From an uncultured Massilia sp. (lineage in GTDB: Bacteria; Pseudomonadota; Gammaproteobacteria; Burkholderiales; Burkholderiaceae_D), in contig NZ_CAJYEB010000016.1 of the NCBI RefSeq assembly GCF_913773735.1, positions 37,520-101,519 of the forward strand: a DNA stretch of 64,000 nucleotides. The letters run 5' to 3'. Shown piece by piece: positions 53,940-63,232 of this stretch (its first letter is position 1; every line of letters starts with the position of its first letter). A program made the translations under genes and the position numbers. Under the pieces are notes generated by a model. The model ran no database searches, had not been told where the DNA came from, and saw only the letters and a program-made list of their open reading frames with translations.

Positions 53940-54536
53940 TCATTGACACCGCACAAGCGACAGCGGCTTGACCGGACTGGCCGCCGCCGCGCCCGCGCCG
54001 ACGCTCAGCGCACAGGCATGCAGGCCGATCGTGACGCCGGCCCGCGCCGCGTCCTCGGCCGCGAACGCCAGGCGCCAGCCCTGGGGCGCCGGCGCATGGA
54101 ACAGGGCGACGACGCCGATCCAGGCAGCCTCGCGCCCCAGCTTTTCCTGCAGGTCGAGGCGCTGGCCCGGCACCAGCATCACATCGCGCGCTTCCACCAG
54201 GTCGGCGCCCAGCGCCTCGCGCTCGGCCTGCGGCGCCAGGAAGGCGGCATAGGGCGCCTGCTCGAAGGCGGCGCGCTGGCGCAGCTTGAACACGCGCACC
54301 AGCAGCGCCAGCGGCTGGCCGCGCGCGTCCAGGTTCAGGCGCGGCGCCGCGTGCAGGTGCAGGACGACCTCGCGCGGCGGCTGCAGCGCGTCCGGCAGTG
54401 CGGCCGGGGGCGCCGGCTTGCGCAGGCCCACCGCCTCGAGGGTCGCGCCGGCCAGCGTGCCCGGACCGTCGCCGGCGCAGGCGGCGAGCGACAGGCAGGC
54501 GCTCGCCAGGAGGAGGGAACGCTTGATCGGGTTCAT
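53940..54536 (-). CDS. tssJ: Type VI secretion outer-membrane lipoprotein TssJ
   Basis: 198 residues with a lipoprotein signal (LLLASACLSLAAC, Cys 20). The mature part has the TssJ/VasD beta-sandwich features: PREVVLHLHAAPRLNLDARGQPL, VRVFKLRQRAAFEQA, LQEKLGREAAWIGVVALF. It contacts the periplasmic domain of TssM. Start at 54536 has AAGGAAACC before it. Confidence 0.9.
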   Translation of the reverse strand: MNPIKRSLLLASACLSLAACAGDGPGTLAGATLEAVGLRKPAPPAALPDALQPPREVVLHLHAAPRLNLDARGQPLALLVRVFKLRQRAAFEQAPYAAFLAPQAEREALGADLVEARDVMLVPGQRLDLQEKLGREAAWIGVVALFHAPAPQGWRLAFAAEDAARAGVTIGLHACALSVGAGAAAASPVKPLSLVRCQ

Positions 54537-54721
54537 GGTTTCCTTGCCGAAAATAAAGAGCCATCGCAGATTTAACGGCAAGCAGCACGTTGCTTCCTGC
54601 GTCCGCGCAACGCCGCTTTCGATCGCGCGCAATTTCCCGCCAAACCTGTGTTGACCCCACGCAATTCTTTGGGAAAACGGACCGCCAATAATGGCGTCTG
54701 ATTTCAACCCGGGAGAGCCAG
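54537..54721. promoter_or_regulatory. Divergent gap between tssJ and the lipoprotein gene
   Basis: 185 bases, somewhat AT-richer than the genes, must hold promoters for the leftward tssJKL and rightward lipoprotein-tssBC-hcp units. I could not identify a convincing sigma70 or sigma54 pair. Confidence 0.4.
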
Positions 54722-55303
54722 ATGACATTCCAACGCTTGATGCCGCTTGCCACGATCGCCTGCAGCGCGCTGCTGGCCGCCTGCGCCAGCACGGGCCCGG
54801 CGCCGGTCGCCGCCGCCAGACCCGCGCCGACGGTGGGCGCCGCCATGGCGGAGGCCGACGCCGCCGTGATGGCCGGCCAGAACGACAAGGCCTATACGAT
54901 CCTGCAGAAGGCCGGGGCCAGCTTCCCGACCGAAAAGACGCCGTGGGTGCGCATGGCGCAGATGCGCTTCGACGGCGCCAACTATGGCGAGGCCATCGTG
55001 AATGCGCTGGAAGCGCTGGAACGCGATCCGGACGACACGCTGGCCAACAGCATCGTCGCGGTCAGCGGCTTGCGCGTGACCAGCAGGGCGCTGTCCGAAC
55101 TGAGCCAGAAGAACAACCTGACCGGCAACGTGCGCAGCGAGGCCCAGGAACTGGCCAAGCTGCTGCGCGCGAACCTGAACGAGACCGAACTCGTGACCCG
55201 GCCGGCGGCCCCCGCGCGCACCCGGGACGGGGGCGCGAAGCGAGCCATCGCCGCGCCGTCCGGGGCGCGCGCCTCGAACGACCCGTTCGGCGCGCTCAAG
55301 TGA
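54722..55303 (+). CDS. TPR-like lipoprotein of the type VI locus
   Basis: 193 residues. Lipoprotein signal (LATIACSALLAAC, Cys 21), then two or more TPR-like helical repeats (AEADAAVMAGQNDKAYTILQKA, GANYGEAIVNALEALERDPDD) and a basic low-complexity tail. GGAGAG precedes the start. Lipoproteins of this kind often sit before tssB in betaproteobacterial clusters; the function is not known to me. Confidence 0.75.
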   Translation: MTFQRLMPLATIACSALLAACASTGPAPVAAARPAPTVGAAMAEADAAVMAGQNDKAYTILQKAGASFPTEKTPWVRMAQMRFDGANYGEAIVNALEALERDPDDTLANSIVAVSGLRVTSRALSELSQKNNLTGNVRSEAQELAKLLRANLNETELVTRPAAPARTRDGGAKRAIAAPSGARASNDPFGALK

Positions 55304-55336
55304 CGCGCCGCCCGCCAACCCCGACCTGGAGCCGCC

Positions 55337-55849
55337 ATGGCCAAGAATGAAAGCGTGCAGAAACGCCTGCAGAAAGTGCGCGCCCCGCGCGTGCAGATGA
55401 CCTACGACGTCGAGATCGGCGACGCCATCGAGAACAAGGAACTGCCCTTCGTGGTGGGCGTGCTGGGCGACTTCGGCAGCGACCCCGACGCCGCCAGGAA
55501 GCGCCTGAAGGACCGCAAGTTCGTCAGCGTCGACGCCGACAACTTCGACGAGGTGCTGGACGGCGTGGCGCCGGTCGCCAGCTTTCGCGTGCAGAACCAC
55601 CTGTCCGAGGAAGGCGGCGAGTTCGGGGTGCGCCTGCAGTTCCACGCCATGTCCGATTTCCGCCCCGAGGCCGTGGTGCAGCAGGTGGGGCCGCTGCAGG
55701 GCTTGCTGGAGGCGCGCAGCAAGCTGGCCGACCTGCGCAACAAGCTGGCCGGCAACGACAAGCTGGAAGACATCCTCAACGACGTGCTGACCAATACCGA
55801 GAAGCTGGACAGCCTGCGCAGGCCGGTCGCCGGCAAGGAGGAGCAATGA
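55337..55849 (+). CDS. tssB: Type VI secretion sheath small subunit TssB
   Basis: 170 residues of the VipA/ImpB family: PRVQMTYDVEIGDAIENKELPFVVGVLGDF, DADNFDEVLDGVAP and LRNKLAGNDKLEDILNDVL. With TssC it forms the contractile sheath in the cytoplasm. It overlaps tssC by 4 bases. Confidence 0.97.
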   Translation: MAKNESVQKRLQKVRAPRVQMTYDVEIGDAIENKELPFVVGVLGDFGSDPDAARKRLKDRKFVSVDADNFDEVLDGVAPVASFRVQNHLSEEGGEFGVRLQFHAMSDFRPEAVVQQVGPLQGLLEARSKLADLRNKLAGNDKLEDILNDVLTNTEKLDSLRRPVAGKEEQ

Positions 55850-57348
55850 ACGCCGCCGACGCGCCGGTCGCCGCTCCGGCCCCGGGCCAGGCCCACGCCG
55901 TCGAACTCGATACCGGCCTGCTCGACCAGATCGTCGAGCAGAGCCGCGTCGCCAAGTCGAGCAGCGAGCATGCGCGCGCCCGCGACATCATCTCGGAACT
56001 GGTCAGCCAGGTGATGGAAGGGACGATGGTCGTCTCGGCCAACCTGTCGGCGACGATCGACGCGCGCCTGGCGGAACTGGACCGCATGATCTCGACGCAG
56101 CTCTCGGCGATCATGCATGCGCCCGAGTTCCAGAAACTCGAACGCAGCTGGACCGGCCTGCACTACCTGGTCAAGAACAGCGCCACCAGCGCCAACCTGC
56201 AGATCCGCATGCTCAACGCGAGCAAGCGCGAGCTGGTCAAGGACTTCCAGTCGGGGCTGGAATTCGACCAGAGCACGCTGTTCAAGAAGGTCTACGAGGA
56301 AGAATTCGGCAGCTTCGGCGGCGCCCCCTACGGCACCCTGATCGGCGACTTCGAGGTGTCGCGCCAGCCCGAGGACGTCTACTTCCTCGAGCAGATGTCG
56401 CACGTGGCCGCGGCCGCGCACGCGCCCTTCATCACGTCCAGCGCGCCGGAACTGTTCGGGGTCGAGAGCTTCGGCGACCTGGGCCGGCCGCGCGACCTGG
56501 CCAAGGTGTTCGACACCGTCGAATACGCCAAGTGGAAGGCGTTCCGCGAATCGGAGGACGCGCGCTACGTCGGCCTGACGCTGCCGCGCTTCCTGGGCCG
56601 CCTGCCGTACAACCCGGTCGACGGCACCGCCACCGAGGGCTTCAACTTCGTCGAGGACGTCGACGGCACCGACCACCACAAATACCTGTGGTGCAACGCC
56701 GCCTATGCGTTCGCGACGCGGCTGACCAAGGCCTTCGAGGACTACGGCTGGTGCGCGGCGATCCGCGGCGTCGAGGGCGGCGGCCTGGTCGAGAACCTGC
56801 CCACGCACACGTTCAAGACCGACGAAGGCGAGGTCGCGCTGAAGTGCCCGACCGAGCTGGCGATCACCGACCGCCGCGAGAAGGAGCTGTCGGACCTGGG
56901 CTTCATCTCGCTGGTCCACTGCAAGAACACGTCGTACGCGGCGTTCTTCGGCGCGCAGTCGGCGCAGAAGGCGCGCAAGTACGCCAACGACGCCGCCAAC
57001 GCCAATGCGCTGCTGTCCTCGCAGTTGCAGTACATCTTCGCGGTGTCGCGCATCGCCCACTACATGAAGGCCATGATGCGCGACAAGATCGGCAGCTTCG
57101 CCGCCGCCTCCAACGTCGAGGACTACCTGAACCGCTGGCTGACGCAGTACGTCCTGCTGGACGACAACGCCAGCCAGGAACAGAAGGCGCAGTTCCCGCT
57201 GCGCGAAGCCAGCGTGCAGGTGGCCGAGGTGCCGGGCCGCCCGGGCGTGTACCGTGCGGTGTCGTTCCTGCGTCCGCATTTCCAGCTCGACGAGCTGTCC
57301 GTTTCGCTCCGATTGGTCGCGGAGCTGCCGCAGTCGACCAAGTCCTGA
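55846..57348 (+). CDS. tssC: Type VI secretion sheath large subunit TssC
   Basis: 500 residues of the VipB/ImpC family: LNASKRELVKDFQSGLEFDQS, FGSFGGAPYGTLIGDFEV, TLPRFLGRLPYNPVDGTATEGFNF, and the C-terminal LRPHFQLDELSVSLRLVAELP. Length and motifs are standard. Partner of TssB in the sheath that ClpV disassembles. Confidence 0.98.
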   Translation: MNAADAPVAAPAPGQAHAVELDTGLLDQIVEQSRVAKSSSEHARARDIISELVSQVMEGTMVVSANLSATIDARLAELDRMISTQLSAIMHAPEFQKLERSWTGLHYLVKNSATSANLQIRMLNASKRELVKDFQSGLEFDQSTLFKKVYEEEFGSFGGAPYGTLIGDFEVSRQPEDVYFLEQMSHVAAAAHAPFITSSAPELFGVESFGDLGRPRDLAKVFDTVEYAKWKAFRESEDARYVGLTLPRFLGRLPYNPVDGTATEGFNFVEDVDGTDHHKYLWCNAAYAFATRLTKAFEDYGWCAAIRGVEGGGLVENLPTHTFKTDEGEVALKCPTELAITDRREKELSDLGFISLVHCKNTSYAAFFGAQSAQKARKYANDAANANALLSSQLQYIFAVSRIAHYMKAMMRDKIGSFAAASNVEDYLNRWLTQYVLLDDNASQEQKAQFPLREASVQVAEVPGRPGVYRAVSFLRPHFQLDELSVSLRLVAELPQSTKS

Positions 57349-57378
57349 ACCTTTCATTCACCCACACTGGAGTAGAAC

Positions 57379-57870
57379 ATGGCAATAGACGTGTACCTGC
57401 AAATCGACGGCATCAAGGGCGAATCTGCCGACGACAAGCACAAGGACTGGATCGAGTGCAAGTCCGTGAACTGGGGCGTGCTGCAGCCGAAGTCGGCCAC
57501 CGCGTCGACCGGCGGCGGCCACACGGCCGAGCGCTGCGAGCATTCCGAGATCGCCTTCACCAAGCTGGCCGACCTGTCCTCGCCGGTGCTGCTGCAGACC
57601 TGCTCGTCGGGCAAGACGATCCCCAAGGCCAAGCTCGAATTCATGCGCGCCGACGGCCAGGGCGAACGCGTCAAGTACTTCGAGATCGAGCTCGAGAACG
57701 TGCTGATCGGCTCGATCAAGCCGGCGGTCGAGGAGGGCAACTTCCTGACCGAGGACGTGGGCCTGAAGTTCTCCAAGGTCAAGTGGAAGTACACCCAGCA
57801 GAAGATCGGCGGCGGGGCCGGCGGCAACACCTCCGGCGGCTGGGACCTGGCCACCAACAAGACCGCCTGA
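57379..57870 (+). CDS. hcp: Hcp, type VI secretion tube protein
   Basis: 163 residues that assemble into the hexameric inner tube. MAIDVYLQIDGIKGES, GHTAERCEHSEIAFTKLAD, SSGKTIPKAKLEF and the Gly-rich GGGAGGNTSGGWDLATN tail are typical. GGAG precedes the start. A hairpin terminator follows before tssE, fitting the need for far more Hcp than baseplate protein. Confidence 0.97.
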   Translation: MAIDVYLQIDGIKGESADDKHKDWIECKSVNWGVLQPKSATASTGGGHTAERCEHSEIAFTKLADLSSPVLLQTCSSGKTIPKAKLEFMRADGQGERVKYFEIELENVLIGSIKPAVEEGNFLTEDVGLKFSKVKWKYTQQKIGGGAGGNTSGGWDLATNKTA

Positions 57871-57917
57871 CGCGCCGCGTTCCGGATCGTTCCCCTGCGC
57901 CCTGCGATGGCGCGTTC

Positions 57918-57945
57918 GCCGCGGCCTCGCGCCGCGGTCTTTTTT
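57918..57945 (+). terminator. Hairpin terminator between hcp and tssE
   Basis: GCCGCGG and CCGCGGT pair (one G-T) around a 7-base loop and are followed by a T-rich TCTTTTTT. It sits 48 bases after the hcp stop and 13 bases before the preferred tssE start. Partial readthrough would lower downstream expression. Confidence 0.8.
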
Positions 57946-57957
57946 GCGGAGCCGCGC

Positions 57958-58431
57958 GTGACCCCCTACCTGCCCGGCCTGTTCGAGCGACTGATGGGCG
58001 AGCGCGCGGGCGAGCCGGCCGGCCGCCAAAGCCTCGAACAGCTCAAGGACAGCATCGTGCGCGACCTCGAGGCGCTGCTGAACACCCGCTCCGGCCTGGC
58101 GCAGGACAGCCTGGATGCCTGGCCGCAGGCGCGCGCCTCGGTGCTCGACTACGGCCTGGCCGACTTCGCCGCGTTCAGCCTGTCCGGCAGCGAGGACCGC
58201 GCCGCCATCTGCGCCGGCATCAAGGAGGCGATCGAACGCCACGAGCCGCGCCTGGCCGGCGTCAGCGCCGTCCTCGAACCGGAGCCGGGCGCCGTCAACC
58301 GCCTGCGCTTCGTGATCCACGCGACGCTGCGCAGCGGCGACGGCGCCGAGCCGGTCGATTTCGACGCGGTGCTGCAGCCGTCGTCGCTGCACTACAAGGT
58401 CGACAGGACCGGGCGCCCGGCGCGCTCCTGA
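57958..58431 (+). CDS. tssE: Type VI secretion baseplate protein TssE
   Basis: 157 residues of the gp25-like family. TPYLPGLFERLMGE, LKDSIVRDLEALLNTRSG, LDYGLADFAAF and AICAGIKEAIERHEPRLAGV match. A GTG at 57958 with GGAG 7 bases upstream is chosen because the in-frame ATG at 57907 would place the hcp terminator inside the gene. It is followed directly by clpV, with no tssF or tssG between. Confidence 0.92.
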   Translation: MTPYLPGLFERLMGERAGEPAGRQSLEQLKDSIVRDLEALLNTRSGLAQDSLDAWPQARASVLDYGLADFAAFSLSGSEDRAAICAGIKEAIERHEPRLAGVSAVLEPEPGAVNRLRFVIHATLRSGDGAEPVDFDAVLQPSSLHYKVDRTGRPARS

Positions 58432-58495
58432 TCCCCGGCGCCGCAGCCAGCCCAACCCGGCCCAACCCGGCCACCCCAGCCAAAGGACAACCACG

Positions 58496-61165
58496 ATGGA
58501 CGTCAACCTGAAGACCCTGATCGGCAAGCTGAACGACACCACGCGCGCCGCCGCCACGCGCGCCGCCGGCATCTGCGTGGGGTTCGGCCAGTACGAGGTC
58601 GACCTCGAGCACCTGTTCCTGGCGCTGCTGGAACAGCCCGGCAGCGACGTCGTGGTGGCCGCGCGCCAGGCCGGCATCGCCCTGGGCGCGCTGGAGACCG
58701 ACCTGCGCCGCGAAGTCGAGCGCCTGCCCGGCGGCAGCACGCGCACGCCGGTGTTCTCGCGCCACCTGCCGGTGCTGTTCGAGCATGCCTGGCTGATCGC
58801 CTCGCTGGGCGTGCCGGCCGACGGGCAGCCGAACCGCATCCGCAGCGGCCACCTGCTGCTGGCGCTGCTCACCGAGCCCGGCCTGGCGCAGCTGGCGCAG
58901 CGCGCCTCGCGCCATTTTGCTGCATTTCCGCTCGACCGCCTCAAGCACGATTTCGACCAGCTGACGCGCGACTCGGTGGAAGCGCCGTGCGTGCCGGCGG
59001 CGCCCGTGCCGGACGACGGCGGCGACCCGGTCGGCGCGCTGCAGGCGTGCGCGCCCGGACGCACGCCGGCGCTGGACCAGTACACGACCTGCCTGACGCA
59101 GCGCGCGCGCGACGGCAAGCTGGACCCGGTGATCGGTCGCGACGCCGAGATCCGCCAGGCCATCGACATCCTGATGCGGCGGCGCCAGGACAATCCCATC
59201 CTCACCGGCGAGGCCGGCGTCGGCAAGACCGCCGTCGTCGAGGGCCTGGCGCTGCGCATCGCCGAGGGCGACGTGCCGGACGTGCTGGCGGGCGTCGAGA
59301 TCCACACGCTGGACATGGGTTTGCTGCAGGCCGGCGCCAGCGTCAAGGGCGAATTCGAGAACCGCCTGAAGAACGTCATCGAGGAAGTGAAGAAGAGCCC
59401 GCACCCGATCGTGCTGTTCATCGACGAGGCGCACACGATGATCGGCGCCGGCGGCGCGGCCGGCCAGAACGACGCGGCCAACCTGCTCAAGCCGGCGCTG
59501 GCGCGCGGCGAACTGCGCACCATCGCCGCGACCACCTGGAGCGAGTACAAGAAATACTTCGAGAAGGATGCGGCGCTGGCGCGGCGCTTCCAGGTGATCA
59601 AGGTCGAGGAGCCCGATGAGGACACGGCCTGCGCCATGCTGCGCGCGATGGCGCCGCTGATGGAACGGCATTTCGGCGTGCGCATCTGGGACGAGGCGAT
59701 CGTCGAGGCCGTGCGCCTGTCGCACCGCTACATCAGCGGACGGCAACTGCCGGACAAGGCGATCGGCGTGCTCGATACCGCCTGCGCCAAGGTCGCGCTG
59801 GGCCAGAAGGCCACGCCGGCGCTGCTGGAGGACTGCACGCGCCGGCTCGAGCGCCTGGACGCGCGCATCGGCGCGCTGGTGCGCGAGCGCCATGCCGGCG
59901 GCGACCACGACCGGGCCCTAGGCACGCTGCGCGCCGAACGCGATGCCGCGGCCGGCCTGCAGGACGACCTGCGCCGCCGCTGGGACGCCGAGCAGGTCCT
60001 GTGCGCCGCCATCCAGGCCACGCGCGCGCGCCTGGAAGCCGGCGGCCAGGCCGGTGCCGGGGAGGGCGCGGACGCCGCCCTGCTGCAGGCCCAGCGCGCC
60101 GAGCTGCACGCGCTGCAGGGCGAGGCGCCGCTGGTGCCGGTGCAGGTCGACGGCCACACGGTGGCCGGCGTCGTCGCCGCCTGGACCGGCATCCCGCTGG
60201 GCCGCATGGTCAAGGACGAGCTGCGCACCGTGATGAACCTGCAGGGCCTGCTGGACGAGCGCATCCTGGGCCAGCGCCACGCCAGCGGCATCGTCGCCCA
60301 GCGCGTGCGCACGGCGCGCGCCAGCCTGGAAGACCCGAACAAGCCCAAGGGCGTGTTCCTGTTCGTCGGCACCTCCGGCGTGGGCAAGACCGAGATGGCG
60401 CTGGCGCTGGCCGACCTGCTGTACGGCGGCGAGCGCAAGCTCGTCACCATCAACATGAGCGAGTACCAGGAAGCGCACAGCGTGTCCGGCCTGAAGGGCT
60501 CGCCCCCGGGCTACGTCGGCTATGGCGAGGGCGGCGTGCTGACCGAGGCGGTGCGCCGCAACCCGTACAGCGTGGTGCTGCTGGACGAGGTGGAAAAGGC
60601 CCACCCGGACGTGCTCGAACTGTTCTTCCAGGTGTTCGACAAGGGCGTGCTGGACGATGCCGAGGGCCGCACGATCGACTTTCGCAACACGCTGATCATC
60701 CTGACCTCGAACGCGGCCTCGAGCCAGATCATGGGCGCGTGCCTGAACAAGCCGGCGGCCGAGCGCCCGACGCCGGAACAGCTGGCCGAACTGGTGCGCC
60801 CGGCGCTGGCCCGCCACTTCAAGCCGGCCTTTTTGGGGCGCCTGGCCGTGGTGCCGTTCTACCCGATCGACGACGCAGTGCTGGCCGACATCATCCGCCT
60901 CAAGCTGGAACGCATCCGCTTGCGCGTGCTGGACAACCACCAGGCCGTGTTCGCGTACGACGACGCGCTGGTGGCGGCCGTGCTGGCGCGCTGCACCGAG
61001 GTCGACGCGGGCGCGCGCAACGTCGACACCATCCTGAACGGCACGCTGCTGCCCGAGATCGCCGACGCCGTGCTGGCGCAGATGGCGGCCGGCGGTGCGA
61101 TCGGCCGGGTCAAGGTGGGCGCGACCCGCGCCGGCAAGATCAAGTACGCCGTCGAACCGGCGTGA
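58496..61165 (+). CDS. clpV: ClpV, type VI secretion AAA+ ATPase
   Basis: 889 residues, ClpB/ClpV type. N-terminal double Clp-N repeats bind TssC, then two AAA+ domains: Walker A GEAGVGKTA with IDEAHT, and Walker A GTSGVGKTE with LLDEVEKAHPDV. A coiled middle region separates them. It recycles contracted TssBC sheaths. AGGA precedes the ATG. Confidence 0.97.
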   Translation: MDVNLKTLIGKLNDTTRAAATRAAGICVGFGQYEVDLEHLFLALLEQPGSDVVVAARQAGIALGALETDLRREVERLPGGSTRTPVFSRHLPVLFEHAWLIASLGVPADGQPNRIRSGHLLLALLTEPGLAQLAQRASRHFAAFPLDRLKHDFDQLTRDSVEAPCVPAAPVPDDGGDPVGALQACAPGRTPALDQYTTCLTQRARDGKLDPVIGRDAEIRQAIDILMRRRQDNPILTGEAGVGKTAVVEGLALRIAEGDVPDVLAGVEIHTLDMGLLQAGASVKGEFENRLKNVIEEVKKSPHPIVLFIDEAHTMIGAGGAAGQNDAANLLKPALARGELRTIAATTWSEYKKYFEKDAALARRFQVIKVEEPDEDTACAMLRAMAPLMERHFGVRIWDEAIVEAVRLSHRYISGRQLPDKAIGVLDTACAKVALGQKATPALLEDCTRRLERLDARIGALVRERHAGGDHDRALGTLRAERDAAAGLQDDLRRRWDAEQVLCAAIQATRARLEAGGQAGAGEGADAALLQAQRAELHALQGEAPLVPVQVDGHTVAGVVAAWTGIPLGRMVKDELRTVMNLQGLLDERILGQRHASGIVAQRVRTARASLEDPNKPKGVFLFVGTSGVGKTEMALALADLLYGGERKLVTINMSEYQEAHSVSGLKGSPPGYVGYGEGGVLTEAVRRNPYSVVLLDEVEKAHPDVLELFFQVFDKGVLDDAEGRTIDFRNTLIILTSNAASSQIMGACLNKPAAERPTPEQLAELVRPALARHFKPAFLGRLAVVPFYPIDDAVLADIIRLKLERIRLRVLDNHQAVFAYDDALVAAVLARCTEVDAGARNVDTILNGTLLPEIADAVLAQMAAGGAIGRVKVGATRAGKIKYAVEPA

Positions 61166-61175
61166 GGAGGACGCG

Positions 61176-62171
61176 ATGCTGAACCTGGAAACCTTGCTGG
61201 CGCCGATCGACGCCGGCCGTCCCTGCGGCGAGGACCTGGCGTTCTCGAGCGAGATCGATGCCATCGCGCGCGCGCGCCAGGCCGACGATCCGTCGCTGGA
61301 GCAGGGCGCCTGGGTCACGGAACTGAAGGAGGCGGACTGGAAGTTCGTCGCCAGGCAGTGCGCCCAGCTGATCGAAAAGCGCAGCAAGGACCTGCAGCTG
61401 GCCGTCTGGCTGGCCGAGGCGGGCGCGAAGACGGGCGGGCTGCGCGGCCTGGGCGACAGCCTGATGCTGGTCGCCATGCTGTGCGAGCGCTGGTGGGAAT
61501 CGCTGTACCCGTTGCCCGAGGACGGCGGCTGCGAGCAGCGCATCGGCAACCTGGCCTGGGTGGCGGCGCGCATCGGCCCGTGGCTGCGCGCGATCCCGCT
61601 GACCGAAGGGAACGAGGCGTATGCGCTGGCCGACATCGAGGCGGCGCGCGCGCAGGGCGGCGACGCGCTGGCGCGGCTGGAGACGGCGCGCCGGCGCGGT
61701 TCGGCCGGCTTCTACGTCGGCCTGATGCGCGACTGCGAATACTGCGTGGAGGCGATCGCGCGGCTGGAGCGCAGCGTCGACGCCCGCCTGGGCGCCGAGG
61801 CGCCCGGCTTCGGCGCGGCGCGCGCGACGATGGAAGACCTGCACCTGTTCCTCAAGCCGCTGGCGGCGCCGCCGGCGGGCGCGCCGGCCGTGGCGGCTGC
61901 GGCACCGGCCGCCATGCCGGCGCCCGCCGCCGGCGCCGGCATGGCGGCGGGACCGCTGCAGACGCGCGTCCAGGCCCTGGCCCAGCTACGCGCGGTGGCC
62001 GAGTTCTTCCGCCGCACCGAGCCGCACAGCCCGGTGGCCTACCTGGCCGACAAGGCCGCGCACTGGGGTGAACAGCCGCTGCACGTGTGGCTGCGCGGCC
62101 TGGTCAAGGACGAAGCCGCGGTGGCGCACATCGAAGAGATGCTGGGCGTCGGCGAAAAACCGCCGGCGTAG
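61176..62171 (+). CDS. tssA: Type VI secretion protein TssA
   Basis: 331 residues with the ImpA_N domain: LLAPIDAGRPCGEDLAFSSEID, RSKDLQLAVWLAEA, LVAMLCERWWESLYPLP and the C-terminal FRRTEPHSPVAYLADKAAHW. An Ala/Pro/Gly-rich linker joins the two parts. TssA organises baseplate and sheath growth. GAGGAGG before the ATG supports 61176; 10 bases separate it from clpV. Confidence 0.94.
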   Translation: MLNLETLLAPIDAGRPCGEDLAFSSEIDAIARARQADDPSLEQGAWVTELKEADWKFVARQCAQLIEKRSKDLQLAVWLAEAGAKTGGLRGLGDSLMLVAMLCERWWESLYPLPEDGGCEQRIGNLAWVAARIGPWLRAIPLTEGNEAYALADIEAARAQGGDALARLETARRRGSAGFYVGLMRDCEYCVEAIARLERSVDARLGAEAPGFGAARATMEDLHLFLKPLAAPPAGAPAVAAAAPAAMPAPAAGAGMAAGPLQTRVQALAQLRAVAEFFRRTEPHSPVAYLADKAAHWGEQPLHVWLRGLVKDEAAVAHIEEMLGVGEKPPA

Positions 62172-62238
62172 AAGCGGTCGCCCCGGCGCCGGCCGGAGCG
62201 ACATGTTGCCGGCCCGACGGCGGCACGGGCAAACCCGA

Positions 62239-62256
62239 CCCCGGCCCGCGCCGGGG
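62239..62256 (-). terminator. Possible terminator or hairpin after the phasin gene
   Basis: CCCCGGC and GCCGGGG pair around CCGC. In the phasin direction only TCGGGTTTG follows, so termination strength is doubtful. Confidence 0.35.
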
Positions 62257-62273
62257 CGACGCGAGACGGGTTC

Positions 62274-62834
62274 TTATTGCGCCGACGATGCCGCCGCCTG
62301 CCCCGCCTTGGCCAGCTGCTCGGTGGCCCTGGTCACCTGTTCCTCGACGCGCTTCATCGCGTCGCGCGTCGATTGCGTCACCTGCTCGTAGCCGCGGAAC
62401 GCGTTCTCGATGGCGGCCTTGATGATCTCGACGGCGTTTTCCTGGCCCGGCTTGACGTTCTGGGTGACGTCGTAGATCAGCGCCGACAGCGTGTTCTTCG
62501 CTTCCACCAGGTGGGTGTCGGCGGCTTGCTGGAATTCCTTCTGGATGTCGGAGACGATCTGGCGCAGTTGCTCGCCGTAGGCCGTCGCTTCCGAGACGCC
62601 CGGCTGCATGCGGGCCTGCAGCGCGTCGATGGCCGCCTTCGGGTCCGGCGCCTGGCTCAGCTGGCGGCTCGCGGCCAGCGTGTTCTCCATCGACTGCTTG
62701 GCGGTCGCCATGTTCAGCGCCACGACCTGCTCGACGCCCTGCACGGCCTTGCTGGCCAGTGCATTGAAGGTCTGCACCTGCAGGTCGAACAGCGTCTTGG
62801 TGGCGGATGCGAATTGCTCGGGATTGGTGAACAT
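62274..62834 (-). CDS. Phasin family protein
   Basis: 186 residues, Phasin_2 type: FASATKTLFDLQVQTFNALASKAVQGVEQVVALNMATAKQ-like amphipathic helices and an Ala/Gln-rich tail. Phasins coat polyhydroxyalkanoate granules and affect their size; a PHA-making betaproteobacterium is implied. No synthase gene is in the window. A GAGGAGA site lies before the start. Confidence 0.9.
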   Translation of the reverse strand: MFTNPEQFASATKTLFDLQVQTFNALASKAVQGVEQVVALNMATAKQSMENTLAASRQLSQAPDPKAAIDALQARMQPGVSEATAYGEQLRQIVSDIQKEFQQAADTHLVEAKNTLSALIYDVTQNVKPGQENAVEIIKAAIENAFRGYEQVTQSTRDAMKRVEEQVTRATEQLAKAGQAAASSAQ

Positions 62835-62920
62835 CGGTGTCTCCTCGTTGGTGCTGCGTGTGGAAATGCGCGGTCCGGTACTGCTCCTTCGTGTTCTTTG
62901 CTGAACTTCAATATTGTCGA

Positions 62921-63121
62921 TTATTTAGCAGGAATCCGGAATTCGCAACGGGCGTCACGATAGGGACCGTCGAATTTCTCCCAGCCGTGGCCGAGTGGAA
63001 CCTGCGAACAGGCGAGCTTGCCGTCCGCCTTGCTGCGCCACTGGTACCAGGGCGCCGGCGCCGCCTGCGCCAGCAGCGTGGCGCCGAGGAGGAGGGATAC
63101 GATCGGGAATGTGCGCTTCAT
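62921..63121 (-). CDS. Small secreted protein, 66 residues
   Basis: Signal peptide (TFPIVSLLLGATLLAQAAPA) followed by about 45 residues with WYQWRSKADGKLACSQ, GHGWEKFDGPYRDARCEF and two Cys that could form a disulfide. It resembles short DUF4124-like or SH3-like periplasmic fragments but no family is firm. It is divergent from cueR. Confidence 0.65.
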   Translation of the reverse strand: MKRTFPIVSLLLGATLLAQAAPAPWYQWRSKADGKLACSQVPLGHGWEKFDGPYRDARCEFRIPAK

Positions 63122-63178
63122 GGTCCGCCGAGCTTAACCGCTTGGCGCCGCAAGTCAAGCGCGGCCGTCGGATGCGGC

Positions 63179-63209
63179 TTGACCTTGCCATCGTGGGAAG
63201 GTGTATGCT
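63179..63209 (+). promoter_or_regulatory. CueR-type promoter with 19-bp spacer
   Basis: TTGACC (-35) and TATGCT (-10) are separated by exactly 19 bases, the stretched spacing of MerR-family activated promoters. The spacer region contains the dyad ACCTTGCC/GGGAAGGT, close to the CueR operator (ACCTTCC...GGAAGGT). It lies 24 bases before cueR, suggesting self-activation. Confidence 0.8.
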
Positions 63210-63232
63210 GGCCGGGATGATCGGAGAAAACG

